From Streptomyces yatensis (GTDB lineage: Bacteria; Actinomycetota; Actinomycetes; Streptomycetales; Streptomycetaceae): DNA of 64,000 nucleotides. Location of the stretch: contig NZ_CP072941.1 in the NCBI RefSeq assembly GCF_018069625.1, positions 8,618,001 through 8,682,000 on the forward strand. The letters run 5' to 3'. The position numbers were made by a program, and so were the translations under genes. Below the pieces are notes generated by a model. The model searched no databases. It had not been told where the DNA came from and saw only the letters and a list, made by a program, of their open reading frames with translations. This document shows positions 9,245 through 16,778 of this stretch, in pieces (position 1 is the first letter of the stretch; each line of letters opens with the position of its first letter).

Positions 9245-10255
9245 TCAGTCGGTGGGCAGGGGAGCCAGGGGGGAGACCAGTCCGGCGTCGCGCAGCTCGG
9301 TCCAGAACGCCGCGGGGACGGTCTCGTCGAGGGCCGCGACGTCCTCGGCGATACGGCTGGGCCGGGTGGCACCCGGGATCACGGCCGCGGTCGCCGGATG
9401 GGCGAGGGCGAACTGCAGGGCGGCCGCCTTGACGCTGATGCCGTGCCGCTCGGCGAGCTGCTTGATGCGCGTGACCTTCTCGATGATGTGCGCGGGCGCG
9501 TCCTGGTACTCGAAGTGGGTGCCGCCCGCGAGGATGCCGGAGCTGTACGGGCCGCCGACGACGAGGTCGACCCCCTGGTCGACCGCCGTGGGGAGCAGCC
9601 GCTGCAGCGCGCGGTCGTGGTCCAGCAGCGTGTAGCGCCCGGCGAGCAGGAACGCGTCCGGCTTCGGCTCGTCCAGGTCGAGGGTGAGCTCCACCGGCTC
9701 GACGCGGTTGACGCCGAGTCCCCATGCCTTGATCACGCCCTCGTCGCGCAGCCGCTGCAGTACGCGGAAGGCGCCGGTGCGGGCGGTCTCGTAGACGGCG
9801 AGCCAGTTGTCTCCGTGGAAGTCCTGGGCGACGTCGTGGACCCAGACGATGTCGAGCCGGTCGGTGCGCAGGCGCCGCAGGCTGTCCTCGATCGACCGCA
9901 GGGTGGCGTCGGCCGTCCACTCGTGCACGATCTTGTTGGGACGGCCGTGTTCGAACAGGCCGCCCTTCTCGCCGAAGTCACGGTCGGCGGGGTCCTCCAC
10001 CTCGTCGAGGATGACCCGACCCACCTTCGTGCTGAGCACGTACTGGTCGCGGGGGCGCCCGGCGAGCGCGTCGCCGAGGCGTATCTCCGCCAGGCCGGCG
10101 CCGTAGAAGGGAGCGGTGTCGTAGTAACGGATGCCGTGGTCCCAGGCGGCGTCTACGGTGGCGGCGGCCTCCTCGGCGGAGACGTCGCGGAACATGCTGC
10201 CGAGCGGTGCCGTGCCCAAGCCGAGGCGACCGGGGAGCAGGGACTTGATGGTCAT
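9245..10255 (-). CDS. aldo/keto reductase (D-threo-aldose 1-dehydrogenase-like)
   Basis: A 336-residue (alpha/beta)8-barrel NADP-dependent oxidoreductase. The catalytic tetrad is complete: D46, Y51 (RYYDTAPFYGAG), K77 (VLSTKVGR) and H140 (IVWVHDV). The C-terminal VIPGATRPSRIAEDVAAL segment is the cofactor-binding signature. The ATG at 10255 is preferred over an upstream in-frame start because AAGGA lies just before it. It is divergent from a LysR regulator with a palindrome in the shared promoter. The substrate is probably a sugar or aldehyde, but it is undetermined. Confidence 0.9.
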   Translation of the reverse strand: MTIKSLLPGRLGLGTAPLGSMFRDVSAEEAAATVDAAWDHGIRYYDTAPFYGAGLAEIRLGDALAGRPRDQYVLSTKVGRVILDEVEDPADRDFGEKGGLFEHGRPNKIVHEWTADATLRSIEDSLRRLRTDRLDIVWVHDVAQDFHGDNWLAVYETARTGAFRVLQRLRDEGVIKAWGLGVNRVEPVELTLDLDEPKPDAFLLAGRYTLLDHDRALQRLLPTAVDQGVDLVVGGPYSSGILAGGTHFEYQDAPAHIIEKVTRIKQLAERHGISVKAAALQFALAHPATAAVIPGATRPSRIAEDVAALDETVPAAFWTELRDAGLVSPLAPLPTD

Positions 10256-10353
10256 GAAAGGTCCTTGCGAAGAGAGGAGAGGGGGCGGACTCATGGCTTC
10301 CGGCCGGTCCGCCGTTCTTGCGTCTTCGACAGTAGGATCGGTACTTCAGACTG

Positions 10354-10370
10354 TCCAAGACTCTCTTGGA
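10354..10370. promoter_or_regulatory. LysR-type operator palindrome
   Basis: TCCAAGA (10354-10360), CTC, TCTTGGA (10364-10370) is a perfect 7-bp-arm dyad in the 141-base space between the divergent aldo-keto reductase and LysR genes. Its position 27 bases before the LysR start fits an autoregulatory LysR site that also controls the reductase. Confidence 0.65.
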
Positions 10371-10396
10371 TAGAGTTGAGTCCTCGGAGGTCTTAC

Positions 10397-11335
10397 GTGC
10401 TTGACCTGCGCCAACTCCGCTACTTCATCGCGGTGGCCGAGACCGAACACGTCGGCCGCGCCGCCGAGCAACTCCACATCTCGCAGTCTCCTCTCAGCCG
10501 GCAGATCGCCCAACTGGAGAAGAACCTCGGCCTCACCCTGTTCGAGCGCAGCCAGCAGCGCATCCGGCTCACCCGCGATGGCGCGATCTTCCTCAGCGAG
10601 GCCCGGGCCCTGCTGCGCCATGCCGACCGGCTGGAGAACCTGGGCCGCCGGCTGGGCAGGGGTGAGGAGGGCGGCCTGTGCATCGGCTATGTCGCCGACG
10701 CCATGCACACGGGGGTGCTGCCGGGGGCGCTGCGCCGGCTGCAGGAGGAGAGCCCCGGCATCCATGTCGCGCTGTACAGCATGCCCGCGGCCGAGCAGTT
10801 CGAGGGACTGCGCCAGCGCAGCCTCGACATCGCCCTGGTGCGGGAGCCGCCGGACCGCGACGACCCCGTGCTGCGGGCCGCGCCGCTGCTGGAGGACCCG
10901 TTGCTGCTCGTCCTCCCGGCCGGCCATCCGCTGGCCGCGCGCGAGACGATCGCGGCGCGGGACCTGGACGGCCAGCCGTGGATCGCGGTCGAGGAGCCGG
11001 GCGACCCGGTGTGGCGGGACACGTTCGTCGCCGCGTGTGTCGCCTCCGGCTTCACGCCCGACATCCGGCTCGACGCCGCGGACCCGCTGACGGCACTCGG
11101 CCTGGTGGCCTCCGGCCTCGGGCTGGCGCTGGTGCAGAGAAGCATGGTGCGCGGGGCGACGGACGCCGTGGCCGTGCGCACATTGCCCTGGCACGAGGCG
11201 TCCGTTCACCTGTGGGCGGTATGGCACCACGTCGATCTGCGGCCCGTCGTCGCCTCGTTCCGCGAGACGGTGCTGTCGGACGAGCGGGAGCCGGGTGCGG
11301 GGCCACTGGCGGGTGGGCTCGCCTCGGGGGTGTGA
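10397..11335 (+). CDS. LysR-family transcriptional regulator
   Basis: A 312-residue regulator. The N-terminal winged helix (LRQLRYFIAVAETEHVGRAA...ISQSPLSRQIAQLE) is followed by a LysR substrate-binding domain from about residue 90. The GTG start at 10397 is chosen because CGGAGG lies six bases upstream and it matches the usual family N-terminus. It is divergent from the aldo-keto reductase/SRPBCC pair, which it probably regulates. The C-terminal dozen residues, rich in Gly and Pro, are a nonconserved tail. Confidence 0.92.
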   Translation: MLDLRQLRYFIAVAETEHVGRAAEQLHISQSPLSRQIAQLEKNLGLTLFERSQQRIRLTRDGAIFLSEARALLRHADRLENLGRRLGRGEEGGLCIGYVADAMHTGVLPGALRRLQEESPGIHVALYSMPAAEQFEGLRQRSLDIALVREPPDRDDPVLRAAPLLEDPLLLVLPAGHPLAARETIAARDLDGQPWIAVEEPGDPVWRDTFVAACVASGFTPDIRLDAADPLTALGLVASGLGLALVQRSMVRGATDAVAVRTLPWHEASVHLWAVWHHVDLRPVVASFRETVLSDEREPGAGPLAGGLASGV

Positions 11336-11337
11336 GG

Positions 11338-11841
11338 TCAGCCGGGGAGTCCGCACCCCGGAATCCGGAGTGACGAAGCGTCAGGGGGTGATGCCTCCAA
11401 GGACGCCACGGCCGCGACCAGGGTGGCGAGCCTCGGGTCCCGGGCGGCCAGGTCGAGCGCTTCGCGCAGGGCCTCTTCGTAGGTCGGCCGGGCCTGGCGG
11501 AGCAGGGTCAGACCGGCCTCGGTGACATTGGTGTAGATCCCGCGCCGGTCGGTGGGACACAGGTAGCGGGAGAGGAGTTCGCGGTCCTCGAGCCGGGTGA
11601 CCAGGCGGGTGGTGGCGCTCTGGCTGAGGGCGACGGCCTCGCCGACCTGCTTCATCTGCAGATGGCCGTTCTCCCCGTCGTGCTGTCGGCTCAGTACGTC
11701 CAGAACCGCGTACTCGCGGGCGCTGAGCCCATGGCGGGTGTGCAGGGCCCCCTCGAGATGCGTCTCGATCCCGCTGTGCAGCAGTGACAGGGCGCACCAG
11801 CTCTGGGCGAGGGGAGTGGCGTCGAGGTCCGGCGTGGGCAT
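11338..11841 (-). CDS. MarR-family transcriptional regulator
   Basis: A 167-residue winged-helix repressor. The DNA-binding region runs from HGLSAREYAVLDVLSR through MKQVGEAVALSQSATTRLVTRLEDRELLSRYLCPTDRRG, with the DRR wing motif. The ATG at 11841 (MPTPDLDATP) has a clear AGGAGG site. It ends three bases from the convergent LysR gene and is divergent from the MFS/HbpS/AKR/LLM gene set starting at 12004, which it probably represses. A dyad in the intergenic space is the likely operator. Confidence 0.9.
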   Translation of the reverse strand: MPTPDLDATPLAQSWCALSLLHSGIETHLEGALHTRHGLSAREYAVLDVLSRQHDGENGHLQMKQVGEAVALSQSATTRLVTRLEDRELLSRYLCPTDRRGIYTNVTEAGLTLLRQARPTYEEALREALDLAARDPRLATLVAAVASLEASPPDASSLRIPGCGLPG

Positions 11842-11930
11842 GGGTGCCTCCTGGGTGGGGCGGGATGAGGCGGGGCCGGGCCCCGCGGTGGTGACGGTGA
11901 TGTGATACACAGCCTGAGCAATATAGCGCG

Positions 11931-11953
11931 CTTGCAATTAGTGTGTATGCAAG
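11931..11953. promoter_or_regulatory. MarR-type operator dyad
   Basis: CTTGCA (11931-11936) and TGCAAG (11948-11953) form an inverted repeat with an 11-base spacer in an unusually AT-rich part of the divergent MarR/MFS intergenic region. The arm length and position, 50 bases before the MFS start, fit a MarR repressor site. Confidence 0.6.
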
Positions 11954-12003
11954 TATCGTGGACGCTCGTAAAGGGCGGTAGCAATCACTTGGAGTGAACT
12001 TTC

Positions 12004-13209
12004 ATGCCCATCGCACTGCTGGCCCTCGCCATCGGGGCCTTCGGGATCGGAACCACCGAGTTCGTGATCATGGGGCTGCTGCCCGAGGTCGCCGGGGACT
12101 TCGGTGTGTCCATCCCCACCGCCGGGTTCCTGGTGACCGGCTACGCGCTCGGCGTCATGGTCGGCGCACCGCTGATGACCGCGCTCGGTACGAAGATCTC
12201 CCGCAAGAACATGCTGATGCTGCTGATGGGGCTGTTCGTGGTGGGCAATCTGCTCTCCGCGCTCGCCCCCGCCTTCGGCGTGATGGCCGTGGGCCGGATC
12301 GTCGCCTCCTTCGCGCACGGCGCGTTCTTCGGCATCGGCTCTGTCGTCGCGGCCGACCTGGTCGCCCCCGAGAAGAAGGCCGGTGCCATCTCGATGATGT
12401 TCACCGGCCTGACCGTCGCGAACGTCGTCGGCGTGCCGCTGGGCACCTCGATCGGCCAGTCACTGGGGTGGCGGACCACCTTCTTCCTCGTGGCGGCGCT
12501 CGGCGTGGTGGGCCTGGCGGGCATCGCCAAGCTCATCCCCGACATCCCCAAGCCGGAGGGTGTGCACCTGGTCCATGAGCTGGCCGCCTTCCGCAACGCG
12601 CAGGTGCTGCTGGCCATGGCGATGACCGTGCTCGGCTTCGGCGGTGTCTTCGCCGCGATCACCTACATCGCGCCGATGATGACCGAGGTCGCCGGCTTCG
12701 CGGACTCCTCCGTCACCTGGCTGCTGGTCCTCTTCGGGCTCGGCATGGTCGGCGGCAACCTCCTCGGGGGCCGGTTCGCCGACCGGGCGCTGATGCCGAT
12801 GCTGTACGTGTCGCTGGGCGCGCTCGCGCTGGTCCTGGCCGCGTTCACCTTCACCGCCCACAACAAGATCGCGGCCGCCGTTTCCATCGCCCTCGTCGGC
12901 GCCCTGGGCTTCGCGACCGTTCCTCCGCTGCAGAAGCGGGTGCTGGACCATGCGGCGGGCGCCCCCACTCTCGCCTCCGCCGTCAACATCGGCGCCTTCA
13001 ACCTGGGCAACGCGCTCTCGGCCTGGCTCGGCGGCCTGGTGATCTCGGCCGGACTCGGCTACACGGCCCCCAACTGGGTCGGTGCCATCCTCGCCGGATC
13101 CGCCCTGGCCCTCGCCGTCCTCTCCGCCGCCCTGGAGCGCCGCGACACCCGCCACGTCCACGACGGCGCCACCAGCGAGCCGGTCCGTGTTTCCACCGCC
13201 CGGCACTGA
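12004..13209 (+). CDS. DHA1-family MFS efflux transporter
   Basis: A 401-residue, 12-helix drug:H+ antiporter of the AraJ/CmlA type. The first helix (MPIALLALAIGAFGIGTTEF) and VTGYALGVMVGAPLMTALGT with the following KISRKN loop are characteristic. There is no long N-terminal tail, and the C-terminus is short and charged. It is first of four same-strand genes (HbpS-like protein, AKR, LLM oxidoreductase) and divergent from a MarR repressor. The set looks like a detoxification response in which the compound is exported or modified. Confidence 0.9.
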   Translation: MPIALLALAIGAFGIGTTEFVIMGLLPEVAGDFGVSIPTAGFLVTGYALGVMVGAPLMTALGTKISRKNMLMLLMGLFVVGNLLSALAPAFGVMAVGRIVASFAHGAFFGIGSVVAADLVAPEKKAGAISMMFTGLTVANVVGVPLGTSIGQSLGWRTTFFLVAALGVVGLAGIAKLIPDIPKPEGVHLVHELAAFRNAQVLLAMAMTVLGFGGVFAAITYIAPMMTEVAGFADSSVTWLLVLFGLGMVGGNLLGGRFADRALMPMLYVSLGALALVLAAFTFTAHNKIAAAVSIALVGALGFATVPPLQKRVLDHAAGAPTLASAVNIGAFNLGNALSAWLGGLVISAGLGYTAPNWVGAILAGSALALAVLSAALERRDTRHVHDGATSEPVRVSTARH

Positions 13210-13258
13210 GCCACCCGTCACCCAACAGCACCACCACCATCGAGGAGACCGACCCGCC

Positions 13259-13684
13259 ATGAGCACCACCGAAACCGCCGTCGCCCCTCTCACGACCGAG
13301 GATGCCGAAGCCCTCCTCCAGGCCGCCCGCGCCGCCGCCGAGGCGGCCGGGGTGACGGCCGCGATCAGCGTTCTCGACGCCGGTGGCCATCTCCTGGCCT
13401 TCCGGCGCGACGACCGGGCCGTACTGATCGCGGGGGAGACCAGCACCCGCAAGGCGTTCACCGCACTGCAGCTCGACGCCCCCACCGCGGACCTGGTCGA
13501 CGCGGTCCAGCCCGGAGGCGTCTTCCACACCCTGCCCACCGCCCTCGACCGGCCGCTGCTGTTCCTCGCCGGTGGCGTCCCGGTCCACCGCGACGGCCGG
13601 CTGATCGGCGCGATCGGCGTGGGCGGCGGCGCGCCCGAGCAGGACCACGGGATCGCCACCACCGCGCTCGCGACGCTCGGCTGA
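13259..13684 (+). CDS. GlcG/HbpS-family heme-binding-like protein
   Basis: A 141-residue protein of the GlcG/HbpS (DUF336) family. It shows the helical N-terminus (TTEDAEALLQAARAAAEAAG), then AISVLDAGGHLLAFRRDD, STRKAFTALQL, and the C-terminal IGVGGGAPEQDHGIATTALA. Streptomyces HbpS senses heme and redox stress, but most relatives have no known role. No signal peptide is seen, so this copy is probably cytoplasmic. The start ATG at 13259 has GAGGAG upstream. It is second in the MarR-linked set. Confidence 0.88.
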   Translation: MSTTETAVAPLTTEDAEALLQAARAAAEAAGVTAAISVLDAGGHLLAFRRDDRAVLIAGETSTRKAFTALQLDAPTADLVDAVQPGGVFHTLPTALDRPLLFLAGGVPVHRDGRLIGAIGVGGGAPEQDHGIATTALATLG

Positions 13685-13701
13685 CCCCGGACCACCACAC
13701 C

Positions 13702-13741
13702 TACCCGCAAGCACCAGCGAATACCCGCAAGCACCAGCGAA
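13702..13741. repeat. perfect 20-bp tandem duplication
   Basis: TACCCGCAAGCACCAGCGAA occurs at 13702-13721 and again at 13722-13741 with no mismatch, immediately before the ribosome-binding site of the aldo-keto reductase gene. It looks like a recent slipped-strand duplication. Confidence 0.9.
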
Positions 13742-13755
13742 CCGAGAAGGACTCC

Positions 13756-14580
13756 ATGACCTCCGTACCCCGCCTCACCCTCCACACCGGCCTCGAGATC
13801 CCGCAGCTGGGCTTCGGCGTCTTCCAGGTGGAGGACGCGCAGACCACCGACGCGGTGCTCTCCGCCATCGAGGCCGGCTACCGCAGCATCGACACCGCGG
13901 CCATCTACGGCAACGAGGCCGGGGTCGGCCGCGCCCTGGCCACCTCCGGCGTCCCCCGCGAGGAGCTGTTCCTCACCACCAAGCTGTGGAACGCCGACCA
14001 GGGATACGACTCCACCCTCGCGGCCTTCGACGCCAGCGTGGCCAAGCTGGGCACCGACTATGTGGACCTCTACCTGATCCACTGGCCCACCCCCGCCCGC
14101 GACCGCTACCTGGACACGTGGCGCGCCCTGGAGAAGCTGCTGGCCGACGGCCGCACCCGCGCCATCGGCGTGTCCAACTTCCAGCCCGCCCACCTGCAGC
14201 GGCTGCTCGACCACAGCGGTGTGGTCCCGGTCATCAACCAGGTCGAGCTGCACCCCTACCTCCAGCAGGGACAGCTGCGGGACTTCCACGCCCAGCACAA
14301 GATCGCCACCGAGGCGTGGAGCCCGCTGGCCCAGGGCGCGCTTCTCCAGGACCCCGCCCTGGCCGCGATAGCGCAGCGGCACGGCAAGACGCCCGCGCAG
14401 GTGGTTCTGCGCTGGCATCTGCAGCTGGGGAACGTGGTGATCCCCAAGTCCGTGACCCCCGCCCGCATCCGGGAGAACATCGACGTCTTCGACTTCACCC
14501 TCACCCCTGAGGACATCGAGGCGATCAACGCTCTGGACCGTGGCCAGCGCACCGGGCCGGACCCCGACACCCTCAACTGA
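13756..14580 (+). CDS. aldo/keto reductase (2,5-diketo-D-gluconate reductase-like, AKR5 type)
   Basis: A 274-residue AKR with the full catalytic tetrad: D46 and Y51 (SIDTAAIYGNE), K76 (TTKLWN) and H109 (LYLIHWP). The cofactor signature IPKSVTPARIRENIDVFDF is near the C-terminus. Length and motifs match the Dkg/AKR5 group of broad carbonyl reductases. The ATG at 13756 has GAGAAGGA upstream. It is third in the MarR-linked set, consistent with a role in reducing reactive carbonyls. Confidence 0.92.
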   Translation: MTSVPRLTLHTGLEIPQLGFGVFQVEDAQTTDAVLSAIEAGYRSIDTAAIYGNEAGVGRALATSGVPREELFLTTKLWNADQGYDSTLAAFDASVAKLGTDYVDLYLIHWPTPARDRYLDTWRALEKLLADGRTRAIGVSNFQPAHLQRLLDHSGVVPVINQVELHPYLQQGQLRDFHAQHKIATEAWSPLAQGALLQDPALAAIAQRHGKTPAQVVLRWHLQLGNVVIPKSVTPARIRENIDVFDFTLTPEDIEAINALDRGQRTGPDPDTLN

Positions 14581-14715
14581 CCCGACACCACTTCTCTCGA
14601 CCGCGCCGCCGCGGCCGTGCTCATCAGCCGGCCGCGGCGGCGCGGCCCGTTCTCGCCCCTGATTCCCTTCCCTCCCCGCCCCCGTTGCCCCTCTCCTGGA
14701 AGCCGTCTTCGCGTC

Positions 14716-15732
14716 ATGTCCACTGCCCTGAGCCGCCTGACCCACCCCCACGGCGGCCGCCTCACCCTCGGCCTGGAACTCCCCCTGGACAACGACTGGG
14801 GACAGTCCCGGGCGGCCACCGACCGGAAGGCGGGCCGCCCCTTCGGTGTGCCGTCCCTCGAAGCGCACGCCCAACTCGCCCGCCTCGCCGACCAGTCCGG
14901 ATTCGCCGCGCTGTGGGTCCGGGACGTACCGCTGTACGACCCGGTGCACTTCGGCGACGCCGGGTCGGTGTTCGAGACCTTCACCCACCTGGGCCATCTC
15001 GCGGCGATCACCGAACGCGCCGTCCTCGGCACCGCGGCCGTCGTGCTGCCACTGCGCCGGTCACTCCTGGTCGCCAAGGCGGCCGCGACCGTCGACGTGC
15101 TGTCCGGCGGGCGCTTCATCCTCGGCCTGGCCAGCGGTGACCGTCCGGTCGAATACCCGCTCTTCGACGTGGAGTTCACCACCCGCGCCGAAACCTTCCG
15201 CGACGGCGTCGAGGTGCTGCGCACCGCTTGGTCCACCCCGCCGCCCGGCCAGGGCATGGAACTGCCACGGCTCGGCCTCACCGCCGACCGGCAGCTCGAT
15301 GTGCTGCCCAAGCCGACCGGCGGGACCATCCCGATCGCGGTCGCGGGCAATGCCCAGCAGAGCCCGGAGTGGATCGCCGAACACGTCGACGCGAGCCTCA
15401 ACTACCCGCGCGACCTGGGAGCGCTCCGCCTGAAGACGGAGAAGTGGCAACGGCTGACGGCCGACCGCCCCAAGCCCTATCTGACCCCCATGATGCTCGA
15501 CCTCCTGCCCGATCCCGCGGCCCCCGCCACGTCCATCCGGCTCGGACTCCGCACCGGCCGGGACGGCCTCGTGGAACACCTGGAGAAGATGTCGGCCCTC
15601 GGCGTCGCGCATGTCTCCTTCAACCTGCGACCGGGCGACCGCCCCGTCGAGGACGTACTGGCCGAACTCACCGACCACGTACTGCCGCGTTTCCCCTCAC
15701 CGGTCACGGCCGGCGGTGCCGCGGCGGCGTAG
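14716..15732 (+). CDS. LLM-class flavin-dependent oxidoreductase
   Basis: A 338-residue luciferase-like (beta/alpha)8 flavoprotein. Family hallmarks are ARLADQSGFAALWVRDVPLY, LAAITERAVLGTAAVVLPLRRSLLVAKAAATVDVLSGGRF and LGLASGDRPVEYPLF. Members use FMNH2 or F420 for oxygenation or reduction. The start at 14716 (MSTALSRL) fits the alignment, with only a weak TGGAAG site. It closes the MarR-linked set of MFS, HbpS-like, AKR and LLM genes, 135 bases after the AKR. Confidence 0.88.
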   Translation: MSTALSRLTHPHGGRLTLGLELPLDNDWGQSRAATDRKAGRPFGVPSLEAHAQLARLADQSGFAALWVRDVPLYDPVHFGDAGSVFETFTHLGHLAAITERAVLGTAAVVLPLRRSLLVAKAAATVDVLSGGRFILGLASGDRPVEYPLFDVEFTTRAETFRDGVEVLRTAWSTPPPGQGMELPRLGLTADRQLDVLPKPTGGTIPIAVAGNAQQSPEWIAEHVDASLNYPRDLGALRLKTEKWQRLTADRPKPYLTPMMLDLLPDPAAPATSIRLGLRTGRDGLVEHLEKMSALGVAHVSFNLRPGDRPVEDVLAELTDHVLPRFPSPVTAGGAAAA

Positions 15733-15769
15733 CCGTACCCGATCCGGTGCCCCTCGCGGTGCCGGTGCT

Positions 15770-15940
15770 TTACGGCGGGGAGGAGGCGGTGCGGGGTGCC
15801 GGGATCCGGTCGCCCCGCACCCGGCGCCGGAACCAGATGACCTTTCCTGCGGGGGTGACGCGGGCGCCGAAGGCATCGGCGAGCGCGGCGACGAGGAGCA
15901 GCCCGCGGCCGTGCTCGGCGTCCGGGTCGCTGTGTGCGCC
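15770..15940 (-). pseudogene. 3' remnant of an RsbW-like ATP-binding (anti-sigma kinase) gene
   Basis: The minus strand encodes SDPDAEHGRGLLLVAALADA followed by FGARVTPAGKVIWFRRR and a TAA stop at 15770-15772. This is the G2-box end of the HATPase domain found in the many small RsbW-type regulators of Streptomyces. Upstream of about 15940 the frame runs into unrelated sequence with no start codon or N-terminal ATPase domain, so only about the last 55 residues remain. It is probably debris of a deletion or insertion. Confidence 0.7.
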
Positions 15941-16032
15941 ACTTCGACGACACCCTCCAGCACCTCAAGGAGACCTACGAGGCGGGCATCCGCCACTCCC
16001 GTTCCCCCGGCAGCCCGCCGGTGGAGGGCTGA
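15937..16032 (+). pseudogene. short 3' remnant of an unidentified plus-strand gene
   Basis: Reading from about 15937, the plus strand gives RHFDDTLQHLKETYEAGIRH and a short Ser/Pro/Gly tail, ending at TGA 16030-16032. The segment looks like a real C-terminal helix, but it has no ribosome-binding site or domain upstream. It abuts the kinase remnant on the opposite strand at about 15940, so the two may be joined by an old recombination event. I do not recognise the family. Confidence 0.4.
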
Positions 16033-16045
16033 CCCCCGGGGCCGG

Positions 16046-16621
16046 TCACCTGGAGACGATCCGCAGGATCGCCGTGCCGTCCTCCCCGGCCGCCATCAGG
16101 ATCACCACGGCGCCGGGCTGAGCGGCCGGCCGCATGGTGTCCACCCGTCCGCATGAGTTGCTGCTGCCGTGGTCGCGCAGCACGGTGATGCATCCCTGGC
16201 CCGGACCGCTCGCCCCGCCCTGGGACCGGCCATTGCCCGACTTCACCGTGTACTGGACCTTGTTCGGCCCGACCTCGGTCACCGACAGCGTCGCCGGACC
16301 GGCCGGGCTCTTGAACCGGACCGTCACCGGAGCGGACACCGCGATCTCGCAGTCGCCGTCCGCGCAGGCGGCGACATCACGCCCGTCCGCCGCCGACACG
16401 GAGGGCTTCGCCGAGGGGCTGCGACTCCCGGAGGGGCTGTTCGAGGGCGATGTGGAACGGGACGCCGACGGCTGGTCAGCGCGCGAGGGCGCCCCGTCGG
16501 TCCGGTCCGATCCACCGCAGCCGGCCACGGCCACAGCGGTCAGCACCGCCAGCCCCAGACCCGCTCCCGCCTGACGCGCCCGCATCCTTCGCGGCCCGCC
16601 TGCCGATGTCCTCGCGGCCAT
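16046..16621 (-). CDS. secreted lipoprotein of unknown function
   Basis: A 191-residue predicted lipoprotein. The basic N-terminus (PRRMRARQ) leads to a hydrophobic stretch and a lipobox, VAVAGC, at about residue 35. A Ser/Pro-rich linker follows, then a domain of about 100 residues with four cysteines (CADGDC; CITVL; SCGRVD). The C-terminal domain is predicted beta-rich, and no enzymatic motif is seen. The ATG at 16621 is chosen for its GAGGG site. It is divergent from the carboxylesterase. Confidence 0.72.
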   Translation of the reverse strand: MAARTSAGGPRRMRARQAGAGLGLAVLTAVAVAGCGGSDRTDGAPSRADQPSASRSTSPSNSPSGSRSPSAKPSVSAADGRDVAACADGDCEIAVSAPVTVRFKSPAGPATLSVTEVGPNKVQYTVKSGNGRSQGGASGPGQGCITVLRDHGSSNSCGRVDTMRPAAQPGAVVILMAAGEDGTAILRIVSR

Positions 16622-16778
16622 GATGTCCCTCGTATTCCGGTCGGTGCGTGCCAACGTACCCTCTGCTCGCGCGATCACCGTGCAGGCGCTTTCCCTTCAC
16701 CCCGTCATCTTCGTCGTGCTCGTCCAAGTGGGTGGACAAGCGGGCCGCCGGTGCCCCACCCCCGGAGGAAGGACTCCC

